Of a stretch of DNA of 64,000 bases, positions 1-11,400 are shown piece after piece (within the stretch, counting starts at the first letter, position 1; every line of letters begins with the position of its first letter). A program made the position numbers and the translations under genes. This stretch comes from Polytrichum commune (taxonomy: Eukaryota > Streptophyta > Polytrichopsida > Polytrichales > Polytrichaceae). The notes under the pieces are model-generated. The model searched no databases, had not been told where the DNA came from, and saw only the letters and a program-made list of their open reading frames with translations. The stretch lies in the NCBI GenBank assembly GCA_950295325.1, contig OX485805.1, positions 34,211,501 through 34,275,500 on the forward strand, written 5' to 3'.

Positions 1-177
1 AAAAATGGGCTTCAAGACCTTGAGATATTGGGGGGAAGCGGGGTTGTTTGGTTTTTTGACGGCTTTTCCGTCCTGTGTGTACAATATTCTACAGGCTTCT
101 TGTGCTAGGACCATGCAGGGGGGCTTGATGCCCTTGAAGATGAACTCCACGACCACATTGGTGTTCTCGGCCTTCAT
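1..177 (-). pseudogene. FCP1/NIF-like phosphatase, downstream half of the split exon
   Basis: On the minus strand this is an open frame that continues past position 1 of the window. It reads MKAENTNVVVEFIF, then PPCMVLAQEAC, then a Lys/Pro-rich stretch (KPNNPASPQYL). In the FCP1 homology (NLI-interacting factor) branch of HAD phosphatases, this order follows the VVVWSS core strand found at the end of the other half (35409-35710). Joining the two halves across the 5-bp duplication TTCAT gives an uninterrupted frame (WSSM then KAEN), so this is the same exon cut by element A. Family members dephosphorylate phosphoserine proteins. Activity cannot be assumed, because the nucleophile motif in the other half is altered and the gene is broken by 35 kb. 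The C-terminus lies outside the window. Confidence 0.7.
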
Positions 178-1153
178 TGTCGCGCACCTCTCCATAAGGA
201 GTGCCCGAAACACCATGGGCACAAGGGGGACCCCGGAGTGACACCCGGGACTTGTGGCGCCATTGGTGAGAGGGCCCAAGTGATCCTAGTGTGGGTGAGG
301 GCCCCGGGCGTTGGGAACGCCTCCCACCCACGAAGATTAGGAGGCACAAGGGTAAGGCCATGAGTTATGCGTAGCTCATGGCGTGGTGATTCTAGAAAGC
401 TCAAGAACACCTCAATCGGAGGTGTGAGCTAGGAGTTATGGCCATTTGAGTGGGGCGCTGTCCCGGGACAGCGCCCTGGTACAGCAGTGCCTGGGAGTGA
501 TTCCCGGGACTGCCAAGGTTCAAACAGGCATAACTTCCTCAAGACTTGCTCAAATGGAGCAAGTGAGGAGTCCATCGGCATCTACGTGAAGCGTAGATGA
601 ACATGGAGTGGTTGGTTGTTATGATCAGACATCATACAAGGAAGTTATGATGGTCTGAAGCTGCTGGGGGGGTTCTAGGCCCAGCAGCTAAAGGAAAATG
701 TCCACTTGGCCCCAACTCTTGGTAGAGAGACAAGAGGTTGGTTGACGGTGGGGTAGGGGCCCCGCGTGAAGTCCTAGAGGCTTATATGGGTGAGGTGGTG
801 TGGCCTCACCCACCCGAGGCCGAACGGCAAGGCCTCCATGGGCTTTGGCCTATTGTGAGGCCATAGTTGCCTAGTATGCTTCGGGTTGTTGTAGTGTTGC
901 TCCGGCAACGCGATGATCAACATAGGATTGGACTTCCATGGATGGAAGTCCACATTGGGGAAATGGGTTACCGATTAAGGGGTGAGTCCCGAAAGCAAAG
1001 TAGGAGGGTTGGTTCCCTCCTATGAACTATTGGTCCGGGGTTAGAGGAGCTAACCATTAGCATGGCGGTATGCGAAGGGTTAGCCACTCGTAACCTTTGC
1101 TAGAATTGAAAATTGGCAAGATGGTCAAGGGGGGGCTAGCAAGGGTTGCGACA
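178..1153 (+). repeat. 5' LTR of element A
   Basis: This 976-bp repeat has TGTCGC...GCGACA ends and recurs at 34428-35403 (same strand), 14232-15204, 30797-31769, 47791-48762 and, truncated, 42929-43675 (all opposite strand), plus as a solo copy at 49087-50059. A perfect short inverted repeat, GGGCGCTGTCCCGGGACAGCGCCC with flanks, sits near 454-476. TATATGGG near 782 is a possible TATA element. The small open frames inside it recur in every copy and look non-coding. Confidence 0.95.
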
Positions 1154-1155
1154 CT

Positions 1156-1175
1156 TGGTATTAGAGCAGGGTTCC
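1156..1175 (+). other. Primer binding site of element A
   Basis: TGGTATTAGAGCAGGGTTCC begins 2 nt after the LTR. It matches the 3' end of plant initiator tRNA-Met (TGGTATCAGAGC) with one T for C. Elements C and E carry the unchanged C, so the change is private to this copy. Confidence 0.85.
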
Positions 1176-1965
1176 AATATTTGAGCTAGCACTTTGAGGG
1201 AGACATGGGTATCAAACGTGAGGGTTATTATGGTTAGCCCGGGGTTTCCAAAAGGTTGTGAGGCTCAAATTGGAACAAAGATCATGTGTAAAGGGAATTT
1301 GACCATACCATTGGTTCTAATGACAATGGTGGGCATGATGGTGGATTCGGTAAGGAAATTGGTGGAGTCCTTTGAAAGGGCTCCCGCACACCTCAAAAAA
1401 GCATTTGGGGCCTAGAATACCGAATGCACCCAAAACCTTGGAGGGCATTAATGTTGGATTGAAATTCCAATTCGAAATGCTTGGAAAGTATTGATGTTGG
1501 AATGAATTTGGTGGAAATGAGGCGTGCGGGCCTCTTAAGGCGTATATGCGCGAATTTCACACCCAAATGAATTGTGCATCTTAGATGAACGAGTTTTCTA
1601 AGAAGTACATCGTTTTAGGTGGGGTTTCAAAAGCGGGTGGTGAATACCAAGTTCAAATTTCCAAAAGTTTATTGAGGTTGTGGCGGGGATCATCAAAATT
1701 GCAACGAGCATTAAGGCCGATGACCCCAATAAGAAATTTGGTGGTGCCTTACAACAATGGACGTTGAGGGGAGATAGGTACCACGCCAAATAATACTTAT
1801 GCCGCGGACCGAATGTAAGACGATGGCATTGTGGCCAAGGCTAGTAGCCTTAAGCCGAGGCCAAGTCTTTTGTACTTTGAGGCTCAAATGAATGGGACAA
1901 ATGTCTCATGAGTTGATAAAGAGGCTACCATTCCTTCTTGAGCCCAAAACTCGCAAGGGAGTTGG
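1176..1965 (+). other. Element A leader / gag position, no recognisable gag
   Basis: About 790 bp lies between the primer site and the protease-like region. It is conserved with 30150-30774 (element C) and 47135-47768 (element E). I see no zinc knuckle and no capsid-like pattern, only short frames of 60-73 codons. Either gag has decayed beyond recognition or it was replaced in this family. Confidence 0.5.
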
Positions 1966-2450
1966 GGCTTGCCGATTGATAGAGCGGGCAAGCCCACCAA
2001 GGTGCGGTTTGGAAAGGGCGAACCGCATGAAACAAAGGAGGCCGCGATGCATGTAACTTTTCAATGTGGGACATTGGATTTTTGTCAAAATTTCACACCA
2101 TGTGAAATAGATGAAATGCATGTCATTGTGAAGGTTGCCTTCTTTGGAACTCACATGATAGATGAGAGGTGCAAGCCGGTGAGCTTGCGGTGCATTTGTG
2201 ATGTCTTGATGGCAAAGAATTGCACTACAAATTGACAAGGACTCCTATGGTAGGAGGAACCAACTCGAATTTGGTCTTAATGGACCAAATGAATAAACGG
2301 AAAAACATAATAATAATGGTCGTGGTTCAATTGGAGCAACTCCAAGGAACTCATGGGGAGGCTAGGAAAGATAGGCCTCCCCAAAACCACATTGGTGGGA
2401 TGTTGGTGAGGTACAAGGATGTATTCACCAATGTGTTGTCCAAAATGTTA
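1966..2450 (+). pseudogene. Degenerate pol N-part of element A (protease-like region and start of RT)
   Basis: The frame from 1969 reads KVRFGKGEPHETKEAAM, then FQCGTLDFCQ and EIDEMHVIV. This is the pattern of the stretch between the aspartic protease and the RT of plant chromoviruses. A second frame (2220-2450) gives the RT lead-in with GGMLVRYKDVFTNVL. Stops and frame changes separate the pieces. The same text occurs on the minus strand at 29190-29690 and 46433-46825. Confidence 0.65.
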
Positions 2451-2515
2451 CCGCCAACGAGTGGGGAAAAAAAAAAAAAAAAAAAAAACTTGCTCAACGA
2501 GAGATTGAGTTCTTG
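2450..2515 (+). other. Junction where the RT palm is deleted; A-tract
   Basis: The sequence passes from the RT lead-in (about 2450) straight to the segment reading LNERLS/REIEFLRYV, which lies after the RT catalytic core in chromoviruses. The roughly 200 residues carrying the YxDD motif are absent. This copy also has an A homopolymer of about 20 nt at 2467-2488. Elements C (29169-29215) and E (46312-46360) have the same junction. Confidence 0.65.
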
Positions 2516-4145
2516 AGGTATGTGATGACAAAGGAAGTTGGTGGATGAACATGACAAATGTCAAGGCAATCCAAGAGGAGAATTGGCCCTTGACTCAAGA
2601 GAAGGGCTAAGGTCATTTGTTGGCCTAGCCAACTGCTACCACCACTTCATTCGAGGTGTTTCTAAGGTTGCTAGGACCTTAGTCAACTTGTTGGAAAAAT
2701 GGCTATCCCAAGAGTGGGATGAGCCTTGTCACCAAGCCTTTGGGGAGCTCAAGAGCAAGTTTCCTTCACAAGATGTGGTTAAGTTCCCGAGCTTTCACAA
2801 GCATTTTGAGATGCACATGGAGGCGAAGGACTTTACCATCGGCGGATGTTGGTCCAAGATGGATGACCATTGCTTATGGGAGCATTAAGCTCCATGGTTG
2901 TCGAACCTTGTACGGCTTGTGCAAGAAATGGTTATCCCAAGAGTGGGATGAGCCTTGCCACCAAGCCTTTTGGGGAGCTTAAGACCAAGTTCTCTTCGCC
3001 ACCCGTGCTCAAGTTCGTGGAGTTTGACAAACCTTTGAGGTGCATACGGGGGCAAGTGACTTTAGCATTGGCGGATGTTGAGGCAAAATGGATGCCCTTT
3101 GCATATAAGAGCATGAAGCTCGATGGTTGTCCGACCTTATCCAACTTGTGCAAGAAATGGCTATCCCAAGAGTGGGATGAGCCTTGTTACCAAGTCTTTG
3201 AGGAGCTTAAGAGCAAGCTCTCTTCGCCGCCCGTGCTCAAGTTTGCGAAATTTGACAAACCTTTTGAGATGCATACGGGGGCGAGTGACTTTACCATTGG
3301 CGGATGTTGATCCAAGATGGATGCCCATTGCATATGGGAGCATTAAGCTTAAAGGTTGTCAAACCTTGTGCGACTTGTGAAAGAAATGGCTATCTTAAGA
3401 GTGGGATGAGCCTTGCCCCCAAAGTCTTTGGGGAGCTTAATACAAAGTTGTCTTTGCCACCCGTGTTCAAGTTCGCGGAGCTTGACAAACCTTTTGAGGT
3501 GAATACGGGGTGGCGAGTGACTTTGCCATTGGCGGATGGTCAATGTAAGATGGATGGCCATTGCATATGAGAGCGTTAAGCTTGATGGTTATCCGACCTT
3601 ATCCGACTTGTGAAAGAAATGGCTATCCCAAGAGTGGGATGAGCCTTGCCACCAAGTCTTTAGGGAGCTTGAGAGCAAGTGTTCTTAGACGCCCGTGCTC
3701 AAGTTCGCGGAGCTTGACAAACCTTTTAAGGTGCATACGGGGGTGATTAACTTTGCCAATGATGGATTGTTAATGTAACATGGATGGCCTTTGCATATGG
3801 GGGCTTGAGGCTCGATGGTTGTCAAAGAAGACAACCAACTCATGACAAAGAACTTCTTTGCCGTAGTGCATTGCTTGAAGATGTGGCGACATTATTTGGG
3901 GTCGCACAAAGCAAAGGTCTACATGGACAATGTGTCCTAAAAGTATTTTAACGTATACAAGCGCAAGTGAGCGCCAAGTCATTGCGGTGGCATGATAGTT
4001 TGGCGCTTATGAAGGTGGATTTGATCCACAAACCGGACCGTGGAAATGTGGTGCCGGATGCGCTAAGTAGACCGGATGAGTTCCAAGCAATGAGAACCAT
4101 CCAAACCTTGTGGCTAATGTGTGCCGGCGAAGGAAACTTGTGATG
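2516..4145 (+). pseudogene. Degenerate RT thumb and RNase H of element A with internal tandem repeats
   Basis: After the RT deletion comes FVGLANCYHHFIRG (FLGLANYYRRFI-type connection), then five tandem copies of the WDEPCHQAFEELK...FDKPFEMHTGASDF module. The end of RNase H follows (around 3835-3945, the THDKELL-type motif read across frames), then the KPDRGNVVPDALSR-type tether at about 4030-4075. Multiple stops and frameshifts make it non-functional. In an intact element the module occurs once. Confidence 0.75.
2701..3840 (+). repeat. 229-bp tandem repeat inside the RNase H region, five units (element A)
   Basis: GGCTATCCCAAGAGTGGGAT and the text after it begin at 2701, 2930, 3159, 3388 and 3621, giving spacings of 229, 229, 229 and 233 bp. 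Each unit covers the end of the RT connection and the start of RNase H. Element C has four units and element E one. Confidence 0.9.
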
Positions 4146-4199
4146 CAAGATACGGGAGGGGTAAATTAACTACCCCGAGGCACAAAAGCTTTTAGGTGA

Positions 4200-5205
4200 G
4201 CTTCGCAAGAGCAAGGTGCTCAAAGAGGTTAAGTTGGTGGACGGATTGTTCAAGTGCAAGCAAAGTCGGGTGTATGTGCCTCAAGGCAAGTTGAGGCTAT
4301 CGGTTTTGAAGGAAAAATGTGATAGTCCTATTGCCGGCCATAGAGGAGAAAGAAAAAACCGCCATAGAATGGTGTCATGGAGGTACCATTGGCGGTGCAT
4401 AAAGGAGGATATAACCCACTTTGTGAAGGCGTGAATAAAGTGCCAAGTGAACCGAGCCTCTTACCAAAAGCAAGGCGGTTTCTTGCAACCGTTGCTTATC
4501 CCGTCGGCGCCATGGCATACTATGTGCATGGACTTGATCACAAGTTTGCCGGAGTCACATGGGTATGATGCCATCTTGTTGATGGTAGAGTGGTTTGCCA
4601 AGTTGGCACACATGGTGCCGATTGTGGGAACCGCCACCGCGTTGGAGACCGCATAGCCTTTTCTCAAAGGATGGTTGAGGCACCACGGGTTGCCAAGAGT
4701 GATTGTGTGGGATCAAGATCCAAAGTTCACAAGTGCATTTTCAATGCATTTCTCTAAGGAGGTTGTATTGAAACTAAGGTTTAGCACGGCCGTGTATTCC
4801 CAAATGGATGGGAAAACAAAGCGTGTGAATGGAGACTTGAAGCAATACTTGAGGAACTTGGTGGGGGCGGACCAAGGAGATTGGGCGGACTATGTGGATC
4901 GAGCGGAGTGTAATTGCAATGTAGCCACGCACTTGGCTACCAAGGGGTGGTCTTTGGTGGTGGCTTATGGAGTGGATGCGCTCCAACCTATTAACCTAGC
5001 TCTCGAGGGGGCACATTCAACACTAGAGTTTAACCAAGATGGTGAGGACTTGGCCAAGGATGGTAAACAAGTCTTGGAGATGACCAAGTTGTTGGTGGAG
5101 AAAGCCCGAAGGTGCTACGGAGTGCTAGTAAATGCCGGAAGACGCGAAGTGGAGAATGAGGTGGGCCAAAAGGTGTTGTTGAATGTGAACAACTTCACTT
5201 AGCCG
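4200..5205 (+). pseudogene. Integrase of element A, broken
   Basis: The pieces in order are: a zinc-finger-region lead-in (4216-4434, DGLFKCKQSRVYVPQGKLR), the start of the catalytic core (4447-4656, PWHTMCMDLITSLPESHGYD), and a 175-codon frame (4675-5202) with VIVWDQDPKFTSAF, which holds the second catalytic Asp. Where the third acidic residue is expected (normally a QTERVN-type motif) this copy reads GKTKRVN, a Lys for the catalytic Glu. Copies C and E keep SERVN. With the frameshifts, this integrase is dead. Confidence 0.8.
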
Positions 5206-5635
5206 GAAGGCCTCGCTCCAAAAGTTCATGTCCAAAATTGGAGCTTTGTTTTCCATTGTGGAACAAGTGTTCAAGGACATGTATAAGTTGGAATTACCGC
5301 CGGACATCAAAGTGCATCCGACATTTCATGTCTCATTACGAAAGTCATTTTAGGACGACACCTTGTGGCCCGATCACAAGCAAGTGATTAGGCCACCTCC
5401 CGACCTTGTGGAGGTCATTTGGAACATGAGGTAAGAGGGCATCCTCAAGTGTAGGAAGCCCAAGTGAAAATGAAAGAAAATGTACAAAGGAGTACTTGGT
5501 GAAATGGTGAGGATACCATGAGAAAGAAGCCGTTTGGGTAGCGGCAAGAGACATGATGAACGCCAAGGAATTGGTAAAGCACTTTGAAGAAACTAAGGCT
5601 AGACATTCCAATAAAATGAAGCGTAGGCATTGATG
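5206..5635 (+). pseudogene. Integrase C-terminus and chromodomain remnant, element A
   Basis: Read across two frames, the segment gives the HPTFHVSLL-type linker (about 5310-5340), then a chromodomain-like block with DLVEVIWNMR, a YLVKW-like stretch and a WVAARDMMNAKELVKHF ending (5400-5630). A C-terminal chromodomain defines the chromovirus clade and is thought to steer integration to marked chromatin. At least four stops interrupt it. Confidence 0.7.
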
Positions 5636-5964
5636 AGGACATCAATCTCCTTTAGTGGGGGAGAGACGCTAGTAGCACACTTAGCTTCGAGGCTAATTGC
5701 TCCACAACATGAACTTGTTCTTTGGCTTGAGGGAATAAAGTCCAAACTTTAGTGGTGCAAAGAGAAAAGTACGAGATGAGGTCCTAGTCTTGTACTTGTG
5801 CTTGGTTAGTGGAAGAGGGGGAATAGATATGCCAAACTAGGTTGGGTAAGCCGAGTAATTGGGGCCATGGCTAGGAGGGGCCTTGGATAAAACCAAAAAA
5901 CTTCTTAGCCGTGGGCTTGTCCGGGCGGGGACAAGGTGATGGCGCGTGCTCATAAAAGTGCTAC
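5636..5964 (+). other. 3' non-coding part of element A, up to the element B insertion
   Basis: A purine-rich GTGGGGGAGAGACGC follows the last chromodomain codon. The rest carries no credible frame. It continues after element B at 33951 (CGCGAGCTAACG joined through the CCGCG duplication), as shown by the unbroken version in element C (15590-15990, minus strand). Confidence 0.7.
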
Positions 5965-5969
5965 CCGCG

Positions 5970-7580
5970 TGTGAGCCCAAAAGGGTGCCCACATTTAGTC
6001 TTAGACCCTTGAAACGTTAGTTGATGCACTTTGAAGTAGCATGTTACTTCACAAAAATATAAAAAGAGTGAAATGTTAGTCTTAGAAGTACCATGTTGTA
6101 AGAGGCTAGGATGTGAGTTGTTATTGTGTTTTTACCTTCGGAAGGATTTGAGTGAATGAGGATAGGTAAGGAGAACTTGGATTGAGTAGTTAGTGAGTAG
6201 GCTAGTACAAATGGATGGAGACAACCAAAGTGACTCAAGAGGCAAGTGCATTCGAATTGGGATGAATGGAGGATCACATGGAGCGCACAAGTGGACCACC
6301 TCATCATGGCCACTTAATGGGGAAGGCCCAAGGAAGAATGCAAGGTGGAGGATAAGCAAATTCTCAAAGCACCAATCAAATCACGAGTTAAGCATCGTGG
6401 TTTGAATTAAGTGGTGAGCGACGATTTGGGAAAGTAAGGGGAGAAAGTTATGGCGGCGGAAAGCGAAGGAGGCTAAGTTTGGGTTGAAGCATCCCAAGTT
6501 TGGTAAAGTGTGGTAGGTAGAAAGCCAAGGCTAGTTAAATGTTCGAATTAGGATCCTTGTTGATCATTTGAGGGAGGAAGGCTTAGAAGATAGGATTGGC
6601 GCCTACTAAGTAGGAGGAAATCTCAAGGGCTTATCGTGAGCCTTGAGGGTGCTCACCCCCTCAAGCTTACTATATAATCCCTCATTCTTCCCTCACTCAT
6701 CCTCTCTTTCCTTTGTGCTCCAAGGCACCCCACGAGTTATAAGTGTGGGTGTGGGAAGCCATATTGGAGCACATGTGTGTGCTTAGTTTTTAGTTTGAGA
6801 GCCAAGGCTTGTTAGCCTTGAAGAGGGCTTGACCTCTTGGTAGAATTAGTGTTGACGTGAAGGATTTTAAAGTTAATTCATGATTCCAATTTGTGGTACT
6901 TAAAGTTCATGTTTTGAATACACGTGGTTGCAAGTTCCATGTTTAAGAGTTGAGCACTTGATGTTGTGATGAGTGCAAAAATATACTTGTGTGGATTAGT
7001 TAGTCTTAGTGAAGTTAGGAAATTCTCTCTCCCCCTCTCCTCTCTAGGATTTTAGGATTTTAGGATTAGAGAAGAATTGTGTGATTAGAAAGGGGTTGTT
7101 AGTAGAATTAGGGAAATTAGGTAGGAAGATTAGTTAAGGGCTTGAATAATTAGTGAGGTAGTTGGGGATTACAACTACAAAGTTGTGGGTTCATGAAGGA
7201 GCTGGGTTCATGAAGGAGCTTAGTAGATAGCCTACCTAATTAGCTCATAGACAAGTAGTTAGTTACATTATGCTAGTTAGTGTTATGTGTGGCTTTCACA
7301 AGTAAATGTATTTGAGATTGACTATAGAGAATAGTGATTTTTTAACACTTGCATCCTTTCTTTAAAAATAAACCACGTGCACAAATTAATGGAGAATGTG
7401 GAGCACTCTCGCGATGGCAAGACAAAGGAAGCAAAGACCAAAGTTAAATCCAAGACCACTTGAAGGGTGAACCTTGCACTATGGACTCATCCAAGTCCAA
7501 ATCCAATACCGCGGAGGAATGTGAGCCCAAACCCACTACTCGGACTATGGACGCTTAAGGGTGGGGGGTTTGGCCTCACA
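5970..7580 (+). repeat. 5' LTR of element B
   Basis: This is a 1611-bp LTR. TATATAATCC near 6670, about 30 bp before a CT-rich stretch, is a plausible promoter. A short frame near its 3' end (7476-7558) ends EECEPKPTTRTMDA. A longer frame with the same ending occurs in a diverged LTR-like fragment at 62632-62880. Two 18-bp direct repeats (GGGTTCATGAAGGAGCT) lie near 7188-7222. Confidence 0.93.
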
Positions 7581-7584
7581 TAAT

Positions 7585-7602
7585 TGGTGCGTCCGCCGGG
7601 AG
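7585..7602 (+). other. Primer binding site of element B
   Basis: TGGTGCGTCCGCCGGGAG starts 4 nt after the LTR (spacer TAAT). It is identical to the site in element D (19806-19823), so both families use the same primer tRNA. I cannot say which tRNA. Confidence 0.75.
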
Positions 7603-8489
7603 CGAAGCGGAAGGTAGTTACAAGACTTGGAGGCGACTAGGAGACTTGGAGGCAACTAGGAAAAATTGGAGACACAAACTTGAGAGAAGGGAAGGAGCAC
7701 CCGAAACTCGGTAAGTATTCTCTCTGTGGGTTACATTTGAATTCATTGTATTTCAACTATTCCTTGGAATGAATTGCATTGTCAATTACGCAAATTCATT
7801 TTTGAGGAAGGAGCGCGGCGAAGGTACGTCCTCAACCTTTTTGGGGATTTGCTAAGAACTTAAAAGGAACCTATAACCGAGTAGCTCATTAAAACATTAG
7901 AGGGTAAATTCACCTTAGGACATTGAACTTTGACACTCACCTCGGGGTGAGTCTCAAAGTTTTGGGAGTTGTCATTTCATGCTCTAGATTAAATTAATAT
8001 TTCACAAAGTTTATGGTGTTGTTACATTGAGTCACGATTGAGGGGAGTGCTAACTCACAAGGGGATGCGATTGCTCAAGGTATGTTTATTTCTTCAAAGT
8101 GAACTCATTAACTAATTAAGGAATGCCTTTTGTACTCGTGATTGTTGTTATCCGTTGTAGAGGGTAATTCCCGAATTGTGGATGGTGTGAGAAGTTGAAG
8201 GGTGAAGCCTCGACTTTTAACATAATCTACTCGGAAGGTCACCCCCTCACAATCGGTATTGTGGTGAGTGTTAATTTGCGGGAAGGTGCGGAGGTGATGC
8301 TCCGACTTAACCAAAAAATTAACATGAACATGCCTATCCCCTATTGGGATTCTTTCACCTAAGTGGGCTTGCAGGTTCTTTTCCTCACCTCCTAAAAAAA
8401 TTATAACCACACCAAGACAAGTGAAAATATTAAGAGGGGAATTGCTAGGATTATGTGTGGTCAAGTGAGGGTCGATCGATTCTTATGGA
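7603..8489 (+). other. Untranslated leader of element B
   Basis: About 890 bp lies between primer site and gag start, with no credible frame on the plus strand. A 118-codon minus-strand frame (8108-8464) is not supported by any pattern. Confidence 0.6.
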
Positions 8490-11400
8490 ATGCAAGGTAG
8501 GACTCGCTCACAAAAACCAAGTTTGATAGTAAGACTAGAGAAATCTACTCGAAAGAGGCGGTCCTCTAAAATCAGTGATAGATTAGAACAAGATAATGTT
8601 AGAATAGAGAGTTGTTTGAACGTCGAACCTAGGACTAGGTCAATTCTAGACACCTTAGAACTTGGAGCTCAACTTGAAGAGGAGATCACTCCCTCCAAAT
8701 TGAGTGGTGAAACTTCTTCGGAAAATTACACACTTAGAGAAGAATTCCCGGTAGAAGTTGATAGGGGATTGTTGAATAGTTCACCGGTCACCATGGCCGA
8801 GGAACGGGGGATGGATCCACCACCCATACCCCCAATTCCGCCCATACCTCCTATACCTCCAATAGACCCATTGGTTAGGCCAAGAGGCCTACCAATTGTG
8901 GTTCCACAAAATTTAGCGGCGATGGATATGCCATCTCATCTCCCTAAATTTTATGGGACCAAGGATGAGGACCCCTCTCGGCACATGGAACGGTATATCG
9001 AACGGTTGGCTAGCTTCCTCATAACCGACCCGGGTTATTGGTTAGTGTGGTTTCCTACCACTCTAGAGGGGGAAGCCTATGAATGGTATCGGGATCATGC
9101 CGAGGCACATTTTAGGGGATGGGAACAATTACAAAGGGAGTTTCTTAACGAATTTAGGCCGGAAGTGGGTCAAAGTACCGCATTAAGGGCATTGTCGTCA
9201 TTGAAGCAAGGAAGGGAGGAAGAAATTTCGGCTTACATTAGGAGGTTTGATTTAGTGTGCACTAGATTTGTGGGTACCATGCTCAACGACGACACGCTAA
9301 AGCAATTTTTCATTCAAGGGTTTTTTAAGTCCGGAACTATTAGGGGTGTTCTAGAAAGGAATCCCTTGACCTTGGCGGATGCCAAGCGTGCGGCTAGAGA
9401 TATTGAAAACTTGGATAAAGATCACGAAAGGCTATGGAGAAGGGAGGATGAATTGATCCCACAATTCATCCCCATACGCCCTAGGGTGGTAGCGGTAGAA
9501 CCCGCTAAGTATGAGAACCAAATTCCATATGCCATTGTGGACACCGGTCCCCGACCTTTAGCGGTTAGGGAACCGGCACCTCTTTTGGCACTACCGGCCC
9601 CTAGAACGGATCCACACTTGGAGGAGGTTGAGAGAAGACTAGGTGCTAGCCAACTAGGATTCCAAGAGGCTATGATAAAACAAATGCAAAGCCTCACGGA
9701 TCAAATGTCATTAATGATCCGGAGTCAACAACCGGGGCCTCCACCCCCGGTTGAGTCGGGTAGGCATTCTTCCGGATTATGGTGTGTCCAATGTGGCCAA
9801 CCGGGCCACACGCGTCAATTTTGTAGAAGTGGACAAAACCGTGACCAAAGAGGAAACGGTAACCCACCTCAACAAAATCAACGAGGTCAAGCGCCACCTC
9901 ACTATGGAAATGGAAGCAATAGAGGACCACAACCTAGAGGGCAAGGTGGCCAAAATTTAGAGAAGAAGGAATTTCATCCCTTTTGTGGAAGGTGGCACGC
10001 TCAAGGACAATGTTGGTCCGAAGGTCAAGAGTTTAATTGTAGCAATTGTGGAGGAAGTCATCCCTCGGATACGTGTCGCCAACCGGACAAAATAATTAAT
10101 GTCCCTTACCCGGTGGCTAATCCACAACAACAAGCAAGGGATAATATGCGAGGTGCTAGGCCACAAGGAGTACCGGCCAATGAACTTAGGCCACCTAACT
10201 TATACTATGACCATAGTAATGCTAGGCAAACTTTTCATCCACCGGCGGGCTTGCAAACTACAACCGGTTACATTCCAATACAAAATAGACAAGGAGTTCC
10301 ACCTAATGGTAGTAACGGGAGACAAGCGCCTCCAACGGATCCGGGACCATCTAACTCCCAAGATGTTAGGTTCATGGATGGAGTGTTGGAGGCCACATGT
10401 GATGACATGCTTCCTCTCCCAACGAGAATTGGAGAGGAGCAAAGTCGATGGCCTCCTCACACCAATGCTATTACATATGAGTTAGTGAAGGGTAAGGGTG
10501 TGGTTGAAGAAGCACCTGCACTAGCGGTAACTACTAGGGCTAGGAGAGGGGATGCCCCGTTGGAGGTAGGAATAGGAGAGCAAGGAAATTACTCTTCGGA
10601 TGAAGAGATTAATCTCTCCGAGTTGGATAGGGTAGCTAGAAGAGCTACTAAGGATGTGGAGAGGGAAAATATAATTTTACAAGATAGGGAGAGGACTAAT
10701 GCGGTACATGACTTGGATAATAGCGATGTGGGTGAATGGGAAGGACCGGGGGTTCCCGTAGACGAATTCGACGTAGTGGGTAATTCTAAGGTGGAAAGAT
10801 CTACCGGGTACGACTTGTGGGCGGACCTTAGTACACTCAAGGCGGATATTACTTTCGGCCAACTATTGGAAATTTCACCCACGGCAAGGAAAACATTAAA
10901 GGAGGGAATGCCGGTACACAAGAGGATGAGGAAGGTGAAAGCTAAAATAGCCGCTAGGATCCAATCACAAGGTGGAAGAGACGTGAAAGCTATAGAAATA
11001 GAAGTTGTTATAGTAGATAAGGTGGTTCCTAATGTGCTAGTCGACGGAGGGAGTAGTCTAAATATACTACCGGAGGATACTATGAAAAAATTGGGACTTG
11101 GACTCACGGGGCCTTCACCTTTGGTCATAAATATGGCAAATCAAAGTTCGACTACGCCTTTGGGGATGATCAAGGATTGTAGAATGACTACGGGAGGTGA
11201 GGAGTACTTGGTCACCTTCCATGTCATTAAAATGCACTCCAACAAGGACACCTTCCCCATTTTGCTAGGTAGGCCTTGGTTGCGGATGGCGAATGCTATG
11301 GTCAATTGGGGTGGACCTAAACCATCCATCACTTATGGTCCGGAGGGTAATAGGGTCATAGTGTCCATTGGTTCATTAGAAGGATGGATGAAGAAGGAGA

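Noticed and set aside
1156..1175. tRNA-Met gene fragment
   Set aside because: It matches only the tRNA 3' end and sits next to the LTR, so it is the primer binding site.
9694..11128. Minus-strand frames opposite the element B polyprotein (up to 179 codons)
   Set aside because: Shadows of the real frame; no recognisable pattern.
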